The translations under genes and the position numbers were made by a program. From assembly GCF_900104515.1 (NCBI RefSeq), contig NZ_FNJL01000014.1:79184-143183 (forward strand): a stretch of 64,000 bases of DNA, given 5' to 3'. Positions within the stretch are counted from its first letter, which is position 1. Each line of letters begins with the position of its first letter. Below are positions 54,954 through 63,502 of this stretch, one piece after another. The notes beneath the pieces were generated by a model, which had not been told where the DNA came from, searched no databases, and worked only from the letters and a program-made list of their open reading frames with translations. Origin of the DNA: Paracidovorax cattleyae. Lineage in GTDB: Bacteria > Pseudomonadota > Gammaproteobacteria > Burkholderiales > Burkholderiaceae_C.

Positions 54954-56240
54954 TCACTCCAGGCCGTCGAAGGTCGCGTCGTCCGGGCCCACGTACCGGG
55001 GCGACTTCCAGGTCGCGTCGCGCAGGGAACCGGCGACCTGCGTCTCCACGCCCATCAGCACGGCGAACAGGGCCATGCGCACCGCGATACCGTTGTCGGT
55101 CTGGCGGAAGATGGCCAGGCGCGGATCGTGGTTCAGGTCGGTGCTCAGGTCGTTCGCGCCCGGCCGGCCGTCGCGCGGCAGCGGGTGCATGAGAATGGTG
55201 TCCGGCCGGCACACCGCATCCACCAGGCCCTTGCGCACCTGGAACTCGGGCGTGTAGCCCTCCATGGCCTCGCCCTCGAAACGCTCCTTCTGCACCCGGG
55301 TGGCATAGACCACGTCGGCACCGAGCAGCCCGGCCTCCAGCGAATCCACGGTCTCCACAGCATGGCCGCGCTGCGCCGCCAGCTCGACGAGGTGGTGCGG
55401 CATTTCCAGCGACGGCGGCGCCACCAGCGTGAACCGCAGCCCGCGGTACAGCGAGAGCAGGCGGATGAGCGAATGCACGGTGCGCCCGTACTTCAGGTCG
55501 CCCACGATCGCGACGTGGGCGCCGTCCAGCAGCCGGCCCTGGCGCGAGAACTCGCGCTGGATGGTGTACACGTCCAGCACGGCCTGGCTGGGATGCTCCC
55601 CGGGGCCGTCGCCCGCATTGATGACGGGAATGTTGGTGGCGCGCGCGAACTCGGCCACCGATCCCCGCTCGGGATGGCGCACCACCAGCGCGTCCACGTA
55701 GCCGCTCATCACGCGGCTCGTGTCGTAGATGGATTCGCCCTTGGCCATGGACGAGAAGGTGAAGCCGGTGGTGTCGCACACGCTGCCGCCCAGCCGGCAG
55801 AACGCGGCGCCGAAGCTCACGCGGGTCCGCGTGCTGGCCTCGAAGAACAGGCTGCCGAGCACCGCGCCCTCGAGCACCCGGGACACCTTCTGCCGGCGCG
55901 CGATGGGCTGCATCACGTCGGTGACGTGGAACAGGTCTTCCAGGCTGCCCCGGTCGAACTGCGACACGGACAGCAGGTGGCGCAGCCCCTCCACCGCGAT
56001 GCGGTCGGCGAGCGGCCGGTGGTCCGGCTGCCCCGGCAGCTCGGCCGCCAGCGCCTCGTGCCGGAGGATCTCGGTGACGAATTTCTCGACCATGTCGGGC
56101 ATGGCGCGGGATTCCGACGAATCCTCCGGCAGCAGCCAGGTATCGAGCGCGCGGCGCCGCACGCCCAGGCGATCGGCAAACGCATTGCGCGTCAGGTTGA
56201 GGCGGCGCATCGCGTCGCGCAGGAATTCCTGTTGTTGCAT
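54954..56240 (-). CDS. pyrB: Aspartate carbamoyltransferase with N-terminal helix-turn-helix
   Basis: A 428-residue protein in which residues 78-420 form a complete ATCase catalytic chain, the committed step of pyrimidine synthesis. STRTR at 136-140 binds carbamoyl phosphate, MAKGES (166-170) supplies the catalytic Lys, HPSQ (216-219) and HPLPR (352-356) are family signatures. Residues 1-60 are an extra domain with a clear HTH (LTRNAFADRLGVRRRALDTWL). Standard PyrB is about 310 residues and lacks it. The ATG at 56240 lies beside a large inverted repeat. I read the fusion as an ATCase that may bind its own promoter; the sequence shows the parts but not the function. Confidence 0.9.
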   Translation of the reverse strand: MQQQEFLRDAMRRLNLTRNAFADRLGVRRRALDTWLLPEDSSESRAMPDMVEKFVTEILRHEALAAELPGQPDHRPLADRIAVEGLRHLLSVSQFDRGSLEDLFHVTDVMQPIARRQKVSRVLEGAVLGSLFFEASTRTRVSFGAAFCRLGGSVCDTTGFTFSSMAKGESIYDTSRVMSGYVDALVVRHPERGSVAEFARATNIPVINAGDGPGEHPSQAVLDVYTIQREFSRQGRLLDGAHVAIVGDLKYGRTVHSLIRLLSLYRGLRFTLVAPPSLEMPHHLVELAAQRGHAVETVDSLEAGLLGADVVYATRVQKERFEGEAMEGYTPEFQVRKGLVDAVCRPDTILMHPLPRDGRPGANDLSTDLNHDPRLAIFRQTDNGIAVRMALFAVLMGVETQVAGSLRDATWKSPRYVGPDDATFDGLE

Positions 56241-56243
56241 GGT

Positions 56244-56298
56244 TTATATACGCAATGCGTTTTCAATGGCTTGAATTTGAAACGCATTGCGTATATAA
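56244..56298. promoter_or_regulatory. Twin palindromic operator upstream of pyrB
   Basis: A 19-bp inverted repeat with perfect arms TTATATACGCAATGCGTTT (56244-56262) and its complement at 56280-56298, separated by 17 bases. Each arm contains an 11-bp near-perfect palindrome, ACGCAATGCGT at 56250-56260 and ACGCATTGCGT at 56282-56292, centred 32 bases (three helical turns) apart. It starts four bases upstream of the pyrB ATG and contains TATA-like runs. An ideal binding site for a dimeric or tetrameric HTH protein, such as the HTH domain of PyrB itself. Confidence 0.8.
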
Positions 56299-56361
56299 GT
56301 CAAGCCAAGAGCTCCCGGACAGCACAGGCCTGGCATGCAGGCCCCGCGGCGCTGCCACGGC

Positions 56362-56422
56362 TTCGCCACCGGGCACACGGCTTCGCGCCTGGAACATGCG
56401 CTGCGCCCCCCCGCCCTACTCT
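56362..56422 (+). promoter_or_regulatory. Full PIP-box promoter (TTCGC-N15-TTCGC-N30-YANNNT)
   Basis: TTCGC at 56362-56366 and 56382-56386, exactly 15 bases apart; then, 30 bases further, TACTCT at 56417-56422 matches the YANNNT -10 element. Complete agreement with the HrpX/HrpB-type promoter consensus. It lies 24 bases before the next start, divergent from pyrB. Confidence 0.8.
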
Positions 56423-56445
56423 GGTGCTTTGATCTCTCCCTGATC

Positions 56446-58056
56446 ATGCACATGGTGCCGATCCATCTGAATCCGTTTTCCCGCAAAAAAAACCGCGGCT
56501 CCCAAGGCGAAAGCTCGTCCCAGGCCGCTGAGCGCGCTTCACGGCAGGCACCCCGCTCCGCGGCGTCGGAGCACCTCCCGGCCCGGCAGGGCGCGCGCTC
56601 TGCCGGTGCACAGGGGTACGCTCCCGCCCCGCGGCTGGAACGGCTGCGCCCCATCGCCCGCTGCGAATACGCCGAACAGCTGACCGACCGCGCCGTCCAG
56701 AGCCACGACATGTTGTCCGAAGGGCCGCGCATCGGCCGCGGCAGCCCCCACATCGATCATCGAATCAATCCTCCCAATGAGGAAGAATGGCAGAACCTTT
56801 TCGATGCGGACTCCGCAGAGAGGCTCGGCCTGGAGGACCCCGAATGGGCACAGGTATCGCAGCCGCGGCTGGAACGGCTGCGCCCCATCGCCCGCTGCGA
56901 ATACGCCGAACAGCTGACCGACCGCGCCGTCCAGAGCCACGACATGTTGTCCGAAGGGCCGCGCATCGGCCGCGGCAGCCCCCACATCGATCATCGAATC
57001 AATCCTCCCAATGAGGAAGAATGGCAGAACCTTTTCGATGCGGACTCCGCAGAGAGGCTCGGCCTGGAGGACCCCGAATGGGCACAGGTATCGCAGGCAG
57101 GGAGCCCCTCCTACGGTGACGCCACCCCAGCGTGGGGAGGGCAGGCCGCGGGGGCCTTCATCGATCTCCGAAGCGATCCCGACGCCCGCGTGGACTCACT
57201 GCCGGAATCCATGCTGCGGAGCCTGGGAACCGCCCTCGGCCTGCCGGACAGCACGGGCTATCCACCGGCTCCAGCGCTTGCCGAAGGCATTCGCCAACGC
57301 CTGGCAGAACTGGACATGGGTGTGTTCTCGGTCTATGACGATTTGCACGTCCTCAACATGGACCGCGACACGCCGTTGCGGCGCAAGCTCGGCTCCAGCG
57401 ACCGGCACACGCTCGCCCATCTCGCGACCAAGACCCACATGACGATCCGCCAGACGCCCGTCACGCCAGCCGTTCCGGGTGGACCGTCCTACCGTGTCAG
57501 CATCTATTTCGACGGCGTGCCGGATGGAAGCAAGCAGCAGAACGGCACCACCCTGAAGGGGGACGTGGGACGGGTCTACCGCATGGCTTGCGAGGCGGCG
57601 CAGCTCGTCGCCCAGGCACTGCAGGCGGATCCGACGGTGCAGGTGTCGCACATCTGCGGGTTGTCCACGGGCGGGGGCAGCGCGCAGATGTTCGCAGCGG
57701 CACTCCAGAGCCATCTGCCGCAGGCCCCACGGCCGGCGCTGGTGCTGCTGGACCCGATGCTGCTCAACCCCAAGCAGAAGGCGCACGCGATGGCCCAGGG
57801 CCCACATGCCTGCGATTTCACCCAACCACGCGGCATCGCGCTGACCCTGGATTACGCGGGCAATCCCCGCAAATGCCTGATGGACCGCCAGCAGGCCATC
57901 GGCCGGTCGTCCGAGGGCCTGGTCCGGTTGCGGCTGGGGCTGACCGACCGTGACGGGTTGGGCGGCACGCCTCCGCAGCCGCACGGGCCGCCGGGCACGG
58001 GCTACCACAGCAATCGGCACCACTACGAGGCCGCGCTGAGCCGCTTTACGGCCTGA
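56446..58056 (+). CDS. Candidate type III effector with internal duplication and lipase-like motif
   Basis: A 536-residue protein without a clear named homologue. The first about 60 residues are Ser/Arg/Gln-rich (HLNPFSRKKNRGSQGESSSQA), as in type III signals. Two identical 78-residue repeats follow (about 62-139 and 140-217). The C-terminal half resembles an alpha/beta-hydrolase-like domain: RVSIYFDGVPDGSK, a nucleophile-type motif CGLSTGGGSAQ (Ser407) and LLDPMLLNPKQK. Start codons at 56446 and 56452 are both downstream of the predicted -10; upstream ATGs would precede the transcript start and are rejected. PIP-box control supports secretion and host action, inferred only. Confidence 0.65.
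   Translation: MHMVPIHLNPFSRKKNRGSQGESSSQAAERASRQAPRSAASEHLPARQGARSAGAQGYAPAPRLERLRPIARCEYAEQLTDRAVQSHDMLSEGPRIGRGSPHIDHRINPPNEEEWQNLFDADSAERLGLEDPEWAQVSQPRLERLRPIARCEYAEQLTDRAVQSHDMLSEGPRIGRGSPHIDHRINPPNEEEWQNLFDADSAERLGLEDPEWAQVSQAGSPSYGDATPAWGGQAAGAFIDLRSDPDARVDSLPESMLRSLGTALGLPDSTGYPPAPALAEGIRQRLAELDMGVFSVYDDLHVLNMDRDTPLRRKLGSSDRHTLAHLATKTHMTIRQTPVTPAVPGGPSYRVSIYFDGVPDGSKQQNGTTLKGDVGRVYRMACEAAQLVAQALQADPTVQVSHICGLSTGGGSAQMFAAALQSHLPQAPRPALVLLDPMLLNPKQKAHAMAQGPHACDFTQPRGIALTLDYAGNPRKCLMDRQQAIGRSSEGLVRLRLGLTDRDGLGGTPPQPHGPPGTGYHSNRHHYEAALSRFTA
56629..57096 (+). repeat. Perfect 234-bp tandem duplication inside the effector gene
   Basis: Bases 56629-56862 and 56863-57096 appear identical over their whole length, encoding the same 78 residues twice (each begins RLERLRPIARCEYAEQL and ends PEWAQVSQ). 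The period is a multiple of three, so the frame is kept. The lack of any observed difference implies a very recent duplication. Confidence 0.9.
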
Positions 58057-58062
58057 CACGCG

Positions 58063-59487
58063 CTACAGCTGGAACCCGACCGCCCGCACCACACCTTCCG
58101 CAATGTCCCGCGGCCAGGACGGCGGGCGGGCATGCAGGCGCCGGGCGCGGGCGAACTGGTCCTCACACCAGCCGGCCAGCCACCGCACCTCATCCGGCCC
58201 GTAGAAGGCCGTCATCGCTTCGTAGTTGAGGAACAGGCTGCGCGCGTCGAGGTTGAGCGAGCCCGACAGCGCGAGGTCACCGTCGATCACCACGGCCTTG
58301 GCATGCACCATGCCCGGTGCGAGCCAGACCTCCGCGCCGGCCTGGGCCAGTTCGCGCAGGGCGCGGGCGCGCGCCCAATCGGCCAGCCGGTGGTTGGAGC
58401 GCTCGGGCACCAGCAGGCGCACCTGCACGCCGCGCCGGCAGGCCAGGCACCAGGCATCTAGCAACGCATCGTCCGGCACGAAATACGGCGTCACCGCCAC
58501 GATGTGCTCCTGCGCATGGTAGGCGCCGGCCACCAGCAGCGCATGCACCGTGTCGTCCGCATGGTCGGGGCCGCTGGGCACCCACTGCGCAGGCACGCCC
58601 TCCGGCGGGCCGGAGGGCAGCGGCCGCGGCAGCACCGCGCGGGCCATGCGCCCGCTCGCGGCCTGCCAGTCGGCCGCGAACTGGGCGGCGGCCTGAAGCG
58701 CGATCGGCCCGTCGATGTCGTAGCTCAGGTCGATCCATGCCGGCAGCTGCGGCCGGTCCAGGAAGTACTCGCAGGCCAGGTTGCGGCCGCCGCTCCAGAG
58801 CCGCTCGCCATCGGCCACCACCATCTTGCGGTGGTTGCGCAGGTTGGTGTGGCCGCGCATCGGGTTGTGCAGCAGCGGCATGAAGCGGCGCACCTGCACC
58901 CCGCCCTGCTTCAGCGCGCGCGACAGCTCCGCCGGCATGCCCAGGCTGCCCACCGCGTCCAGCAGCAGCCGCACCGCCACGCCCCGGCCCGCGGCCTGCT
59001 GCAGCGCCGCGGCCACGCGCCGGCCCACCTCGTCGTCGCCGAAGACGAAGGTGCAGACGTCCAGGCTGTGCTGCGCCGAGGCCACCGTGGCCAGCAGCGC
59101 CTCCAGCGCCTGCACGCCCTGCCCGTGGAACACGATGCGCGCATTGCGCACCGGCGGCGCGAGCTCCAGCCCCGCCAGCAGCTGCGTGGCCCAGGCGGGC
59201 CCGAGTGGGGGCAACGGCGTCGGCAGCGGGCCGGCGACCAGCGATGCCGGCCCGGCCGCCAGCATGTGGGCGGCGCGCCGCTGCGGACGCACGAACTTGC
59301 GCGACCCGAACATCAGGAACAGCGGCACCGCCGCATACGGGAAGGCCACGATCGCCAGCACCCAGCCCACCGCCGCCGAAGGATGGCGGCGCTGGCGGCC
59401 GATGCGCGTGGCCATCACGTAGATCAGCAGGCCTACGGCCACGAAGACCGCATGCCCCAGGCCCGAGAGCAGCGCGAACCGCGTCAA
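58063..59487 (-). CDS. Phospholipase D-type cardiolipin synthase-like protein
   Basis: A 474-residue protein with two N-terminal membrane helices (about 5-25 and 38-60) and two phospholipase D catalytic motifs: HRKMVVAD in NHRKMVVADGERLWSGG (about 220) and HAKAVVID in MVHAKAVVIDGDLALSGS (about 400). This is the layout of bacterial cardiolipin synthases. No ATG suits; a TTG at 59487 overlaps the upstream kinase stop by four bases (TTGA), giving a normal hydrophobic N-terminus and coupled translation. Fourth gene of the degP-regulator-kinase run, so its membrane-lipid role is probably tied to envelope stress. Confidence 0.85.
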   Translation of the reverse strand: MTRFALLSGLGHAVFVAVGLLIYVMATRIGRQRRHPSAAVGWVLAIVAFPYAAVPLFLMFGSRKFVRPQRRAAHMLAAGPASLVAGPLPTPLPPLGPAWATQLLAGLELAPPVRNARIVFHGQGVQALEALLATVASAQHSLDVCTFVFGDDEVGRRVAAALQQAAGRGVAVRLLLDAVGSLGMPAELSRALKQGGVQVRRFMPLLHNPMRGHTNLRNHRKMVVADGERLWSGGRNLACEYFLDRPQLPAWIDLSYDIDGPIALQAAAQFAADWQAASGRMARAVLPRPLPSGPPEGVPAQWVPSGPDHADDTVHALLVAGAYHAQEHIVAVTPYFVPDDALLDAWCLACRRGVQVRLLVPERSNHRLADWARARALRELAQAGAEVWLAPGMVHAKAVVIDGDLALSGSLNLDARSLFLNYEAMTAFYGPDEVRWLAGWCEDQFARARRLHARPPSWPRDIAEGVVRAVGFQL

Positions 59488-61007
59488 GCGCCGCCCCCCG
59501 GGCTCCCTGTGCCCCCGCGTTGCAGCGCCGGAACACCGGCCACCACTGCGAAGCGCACCGCCACGCGCAGCCCGCCCAGGCGCGGTGACGCATCCAGCGC
59601 CACCGAGGTGCCGTGCAGCCGCGCGATCGATTCCACGATGGCCAGGCCCAGCCCGCTGCCGCCCCCCGGCGCGCTGCCGGCCGCCGCGGGCGCGCGGTAG
59701 AAGCGCCCCAGTACGCGCTCGCGGTCGTCCTCTGCGATTCCGGGGCCGCTGTCCTCCACCACCAGTTCCACGCCGGACGGCCGCGGGCCGCCAGGCACTG
59801 CGCGCACATGCACGTCCACCACGCCGCCGGTGGGCGTGTACTTCACGGCGTTGTCCACGAGGTTGCGCAGCAGGATGCGCAGCGCATCCGCATACCCCAG
59901 CACCGCCACCGCGTCGCCGGTCGCCAGTCCCAGGTCGATGTCCTTGTTCTGCGCGGCGGGCGTGGCATCGGCCACGGCCTGCCGGGCGAGTCCGGCAAGC
60001 GGTACGGGCTCGGGCGGCGCGCCGGCAGCGGCGCTGGCCTCCTGACGCGCCAGGGCCAGCAGTTGCTCCACGAGGCGCGTGGCACGGTCGATGCCGGCCG
60101 CGAGCCGCCCCGCCGCCACCGCGCGCGCCTCTTCGCTGCCCGCGCGCTGCAGGCCCTGCAACTGCAGCTTGAGCGCCGCCAGCGGCGAGCGCAGTTCGTG
60201 CGCCGCATCCGCCACGAAATGCTGCTGCGCCTCGAAGGCGCGGCGCACGCGCTCGAACAGCAGGTTCAGCTCGTCCACCATCGGCCGCACCTCGTCCGGC
60301 AGCGCGCCCGCATGCACGGGTGACAGGTCGTCCGCCTGCCGCTTCGCCAACTGCCGCCGCACCCGCTCCACCGGCGCGAGCGAGCCGCTCACCGCCCACC
60401 ACACGGCCAGCGCCAGCAGCGGCGCCAGCAACGCGATCGGCCCTGCCGTGCGCCAGGCCAGGTCGCGCGCCATCGCGCGGCGCGCGGCCATGTCCTGCGC
60501 CACCTGGATCACCTGCGATCGCGTCTGCACCGAGAACACGCGGTAGGTCGTGTTGTGCGCCCGCACGTTCGAGAAACCCAGCACCGCGCGCTGCGGCAGC
60601 GCCGCACCCACGGACGATTCGAACACCCGCAACCCGTCGGACGACCAGATCTGCACCACGAACTCGGTGCTCTCCTCCTCCTGCTCCAGCGGTTCCGGCG
60701 CGCCCTCCGCCATGGCCGGCACGCCCGGGCGCAGCGCCATCGCCGTCTGCTGCATGTGGTAGTCGAAAATCTGGTCCGCCTCGGCCAGCGCCGAACGGTA
60801 GGCGAGCGCGAACTGCAGCAGCGCCGCGCAGACGATCGCCACGAACAGGAAGCACAGCAGCCGCGCCCGCAGCGAATGCGGCGCGCGCGCGGAGAGGGCG
60901 TCCATCCAGCGGCTCCAGCGGCTGCCGCCGTGCGGGGGCGGCACGGACGCATCGGCCGGCGCCGCTTCGTGCCTCTCGCCCGGGCCGCCGTCCACCACGC
61001 CGCTCAT
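59484..61007 (-). CDS. Two-component sensor histidine kinase
   Basis: A 507-residue membrane kinase: two helices (about 48-70 and 188-210) flank a periplasmic sensor region, a HAMP segment follows, then HisKA with His270 in ADAAHELRSPL and the catalytic ATP domain (N-box LLRNLVDNAVKY, G1 VEDSGPGIAEDD, and GGGSGLGLAIVESIA). The style is QseC/TctE-like. It overlaps the regulator stop by four bases and ends overlapping the phospholipase-type gene by four. The signal it senses is unknown. Confidence 0.93.
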   Translation of the reverse strand: MSGVVDGGPGERHEAAPADASVPPPHGGSRWSRWMDALSARAPHSLRARLLCFLFVAIVCAALLQFALAYRSALAEADQIFDYHMQQTAMALRPGVPAMAEGAPEPLEQEEESTEFVVQIWSSDGLRVFESSVGAALPQRAVLGFSNVRAHNTTYRVFSVQTRSQVIQVAQDMAARRAMARDLAWRTAGPIALLAPLLALAVWWAVSGSLAPVERVRRQLAKRQADDLSPVHAGALPDEVRPMVDELNLLFERVRRAFEAQQHFVADAAHELRSPLAALKLQLQGLQRAGSEEARAVAAGRLAAGIDRATRLVEQLLALARQEASAAAGAPPEPVPLAGLARQAVADATPAAQNKDIDLGLATGDAVAVLGYADALRILLRNLVDNAVKYTPTGGVVDVHVRAVPGGPRPSGVELVVEDSGPGIAEDDRERVLGRFYRAPAAAGSAPGGGSGLGLAIVESIARLHGTSVALDASPRLGGLRVAVRFAVVAGVPALQRGGTGSPGGGA

Positions 61008-61663
61008 GCCTTCGGCACCATGTAGCCCACGCCCCGCACGTTCAGCACCAGGTCCGCGCCGAGCTTCTTGCGCAGCCCGTGGATATAGACCTCGACCGCA
61101 TTGCTGCTGATCTCGTCCTTCCAGCTGTAGAGCTTTTCCTCGAGCTGCGCGCGCGAGAGCACGCGCCCCGGGCGGGCGATGAGCGGCTCCAGCACCGCCC
61201 ATTCGCGCCCGGACAGCACCACCGGCTCGCCGTTCACCGCCACCTCGCGCGTGGCCGGGTCGATGCTCACGCCCTTGTGCTCATAGACCGGCTCGGCCCG
61301 CCCTGCCGCACGCCGCGCCAGCGCCCGGATGCGCGCCAGCAGCTCGTCGAGCTCATAGGGCTTGAGCACATAGTCGTCGGCGCCCGCGTCCAGGCCCTGC
61401 ACGCGCTGGGCCACCGCGTCGCGTGCCGTGGCCACCAATACAGGCGTGCGGTCCTTGCGGGCGCGCAGATCGCGCAGTACCTCCAGGCCGTCGCGGCGCG
61501 GCAGGCCCAGGTCCAGCAGCACCACGTCGTAGGTCTGCGTGCGCAGCGCCGTATCGGCCATCTCGCCATCGCGCACCCAGTCCACCGCGTGCTGCTCCGC
61601 GCGCAGCAGGTCATACACGGCTTCGCCGATCATCGTGTCGTCTTCCACCAGCAGAAGGCGCAT
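61004..61663 (-). CDS. OmpR-family response regulator
   Basis: A 219-residue OmpR/PhoB-type regulator: receiver domain with acidic pocket VEDDTM at residues 6-10 and phospho-acceptor Asp51 in VLLDLGLP, then the winged-helix DNA-binding domain (YEHKGVSIDPATREVAVNG; EKLYSWKDEISSNAVEVYIHGLRKKLG). It resembles QseB/TctD. Its stop overlaps the kinase start (ATGA). The 11-bp-spaced repeats before degP are the most likely binding sites. Confidence 0.93.
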   Translation of the reverse strand: MRLLLVEDDTMIGEAVYDLLRAEQHAVDWVRDGEMADTALRTQTYDVVLLDLGLPRRDGLEVLRDLRARKDRTPVLVATARDAVAQRVQGLDAGADDYVLKPYELDELLARIRALARRAAGRAEPVYEHKGVSIDPATREVAVNGEPVVLSGREWAVLEPLIARPGRVLSRAQLEEKLYSWKDEISSNAVEVYIHGLRKKLGADLVLNVRGVGYMVPKA

Positions 61664-61859
61664 GGCAGGTGTCCTCGCAAGGTAGGTTCGGTCTCGCGCC
61701 GGCCGGTGCAGGCCAGGGCCCGGCGCCATCCGCCAAGGATAGCGGCAGGCCCCGCCGCACCGCGCAGGAACCGGCCGGGCCGCAGGGACATGGGCCCGCC
61801 CAATGCGGGCCGAGGCCCCCGGGCTCCGCCGGCGGCAACCGGCATCCGCCCGGGAGAGG

Positions 61860-63413
61860 TCAGCCCAGGGGCACGGGCACGAAGATCTTGTCGCCGTCGC
61901 GCTGGATCAGCAGCGCCACCGACTTGCCCGCCTTGGCCATCGCGGCGCGCACCTGCTCGATGCTCTGCGCCGGCGTGCCGTTGATGGACAGCAGCACGTC
62001 GCCGGGGGCCACGCCCGCCAGGGCGGCCGGGCCGCGCGCTTCTTCCACCACCAGCCCGCCGCTCACGCCGGCCTCGCGGCGTTCCTGGGGCTGCAGCGGC
62101 CGCAGCGACAGCCCCAGTTGCCCCTTGCCCACGGCCTTGTCGGCGCTGGCCAGCTTGGCCGGCTTGTCGCTCGCATCGCCCAGGGTGGCGGTGATCTCTT
62201 CCTGCCTGCCGTGGCGCCACACCTCCATGCGCGCCGTGGAACCGGGCGCGGACTGGCCCACAAAAGCCGGCAGGTCGCCGGACGCCACGATGGGCTGGCC
62301 ATTGATGCGCTGGATCACGTCGCCCGACTTCAGGCCGGCCTTGTCGGCCGGGCCGCCCGGCTCCACGCCCGCCACCAGCGCGCCTTCGGGCTTGTCGAGC
62401 TGGAACGAATCGGCGAACGCCTGGTTCACCTCCTGCACCGACACGCCCAGCCGCGCATGGCTGGCCTTGCCCGTGGCCAGGATCTGCTCCTTCACCCGCT
62501 CCGCCACTTCGATCGGGATCGCGAACGACACGCCCTGGTAGCCGCCCGAGCGGCTGTAGATCTGCGAATTGATGCCCACCACCTCGCCACGCGAGTTGAA
62601 CAGCGGGCCGCCGGAGTTGCCGGGGTTCACCGCCACGTCCGTCTGGATGAAGGGCACGAAGCTGTCGTCCGGCAGCGCGCGGCCCTTGGCGCTCACCACG
62701 CCCGCCGTCACGCTGTTCTCGAAGCCGAACGGCGAGCCGATGGCCAGCACCCATTCGCCCACCGCGAGCTTTTTCGTATCGCCCAGGTGCACCACGGGCA
62801 GGTTCTTCGCATCGATCTTCAGGACGGCGATGTCGGTCTTGGGATCGGAGCCCAGCACCTTGGCGCGGAACTCGCGCCGGTCGGTGAGCTTCACCGTCAC
62901 CGTGCTGGCGCCCTTCACCACGTGGGCATTGGTCAGGATGACGCCATCCGGGCTCACGATGAAGCCCGAGCCTTCACCGCGCATCGGCACCTCGCGCTGC
63001 GGCATGCGCCCGCCGCCGGCGCCGGGCATGCCCGGCATGCCGAAGCGGCGGAAGAATTCGAAGAACGGATCGTCCGGATCCATGCCCTGCCCGCCGCGGG
63101 GCGGCTGGTGCTGGGCGGACGGCGTCTCGTCGTCGCCGTCGTCGTCCCCGCCGTTGTACGAGGTCTTGGTCGTGCCCGTCACGCTGATGTTCACCACCGC
63201 CGGGCCGTTGAGCGCCGTGATCTGCGCGAAATCCGGGGCGGACACGCCGGAATACGCCGCAGGCGCCGCGGCCACCGGCCCCGTGGCCGCGGGAGGCACG
63301 GCGGCATGGCTGGAATGCAGGTTGGTGACGAGCCCCGCGCCCGTCGCCCCCATGGCCCCGGCGACCACCAAGGCGAGGGTCAGGCGGCGGGGGGTGGAGA
63401 GGATCGTGTTCAT
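61860..63413 (-). CDS. DegP/DegQ-family periplasmic serine protease
   Basis: A 517-residue HtrA protease-chaperone: signal or membrane-anchored N-terminus (hydrophobic 11-28), a low-complexity Gly/Asp/Pro-rich segment (about 88-140) and a trypsin-like domain with triad His164 (TNAHVV), Asp194 (TDIAVL) and Ser267 (GNSGGP). Two PDZ domains follow (about 318-400 and 430-515). It degrades misfolded envelope proteins. It is the first gene of the run degP-regulator-kinase-PLD, 196 bases upstream of the regulator. Four repeated GCTTAG-type elements lie just upstream. Confidence 0.93.
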   Translation of the reverse strand: MNTILSTPRRLTLALVVAGAMGATGAGLVTNLHSSHAAVPPAATGPVAAAPAAYSGVSAPDFAQITALNGPAVVNISVTGTTKTSYNGGDDDGDDETPSAQHQPPRGGQGMDPDDPFFEFFRRFGMPGMPGAGGGRMPQREVPMRGEGSGFIVSPDGVILTNAHVVKGASTVTVKLTDRREFRAKVLGSDPKTDIAVLKIDAKNLPVVHLGDTKKLAVGEWVLAIGSPFGFENSVTAGVVSAKGRALPDDSFVPFIQTDVAVNPGNSGGPLFNSRGEVVGINSQIYSRSGGYQGVSFAIPIEVAERVKEQILATGKASHARLGVSVQEVNQAFADSFQLDKPEGALVAGVEPGGPADKAGLKSGDVIQRINGQPIVASGDLPAFVGQSAPGSTARMEVWRHGRQEEITATLGDASDKPAKLASADKAVGKGQLGLSLRPLQPQERREAGVSGGLVVEEARGPAALAGVAPGDVLLSINGTPAQSIEQVRAAMAKAGKSVALLIQRDGDKIFVPVPLG

Positions 63414-63463
63414 GGCAAACCTTTCAGGTGGGTTGTGGCATGAACGGGAGTGTGCGGAGCGAG

Positions 63464-63502
63464 GCTTAGAGCGGGCTTAGAGGAAGGTTAGGGGAGGCTT
63501 AG
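63464..63502. promoter_or_regulatory. Four 11-bp-spaced GCTTAG/GGTTAG repeats upstream of degP
   Basis: On the plus strand GCTTAG starts at 63464, 63475 and 63497 and GGTTAG at 63486: each exactly 11 bases from the next. Read toward degP they are CTAAGC/CTAACC repeats. Tandem hexamers with one-turn spacing are the usual recognition pattern of OmpR-type response regulators (for example PmrA/QseB boxes). They lie 51-90 bases before the degP ATG; the farthest abuts the IS element. Confidence 0.6.
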
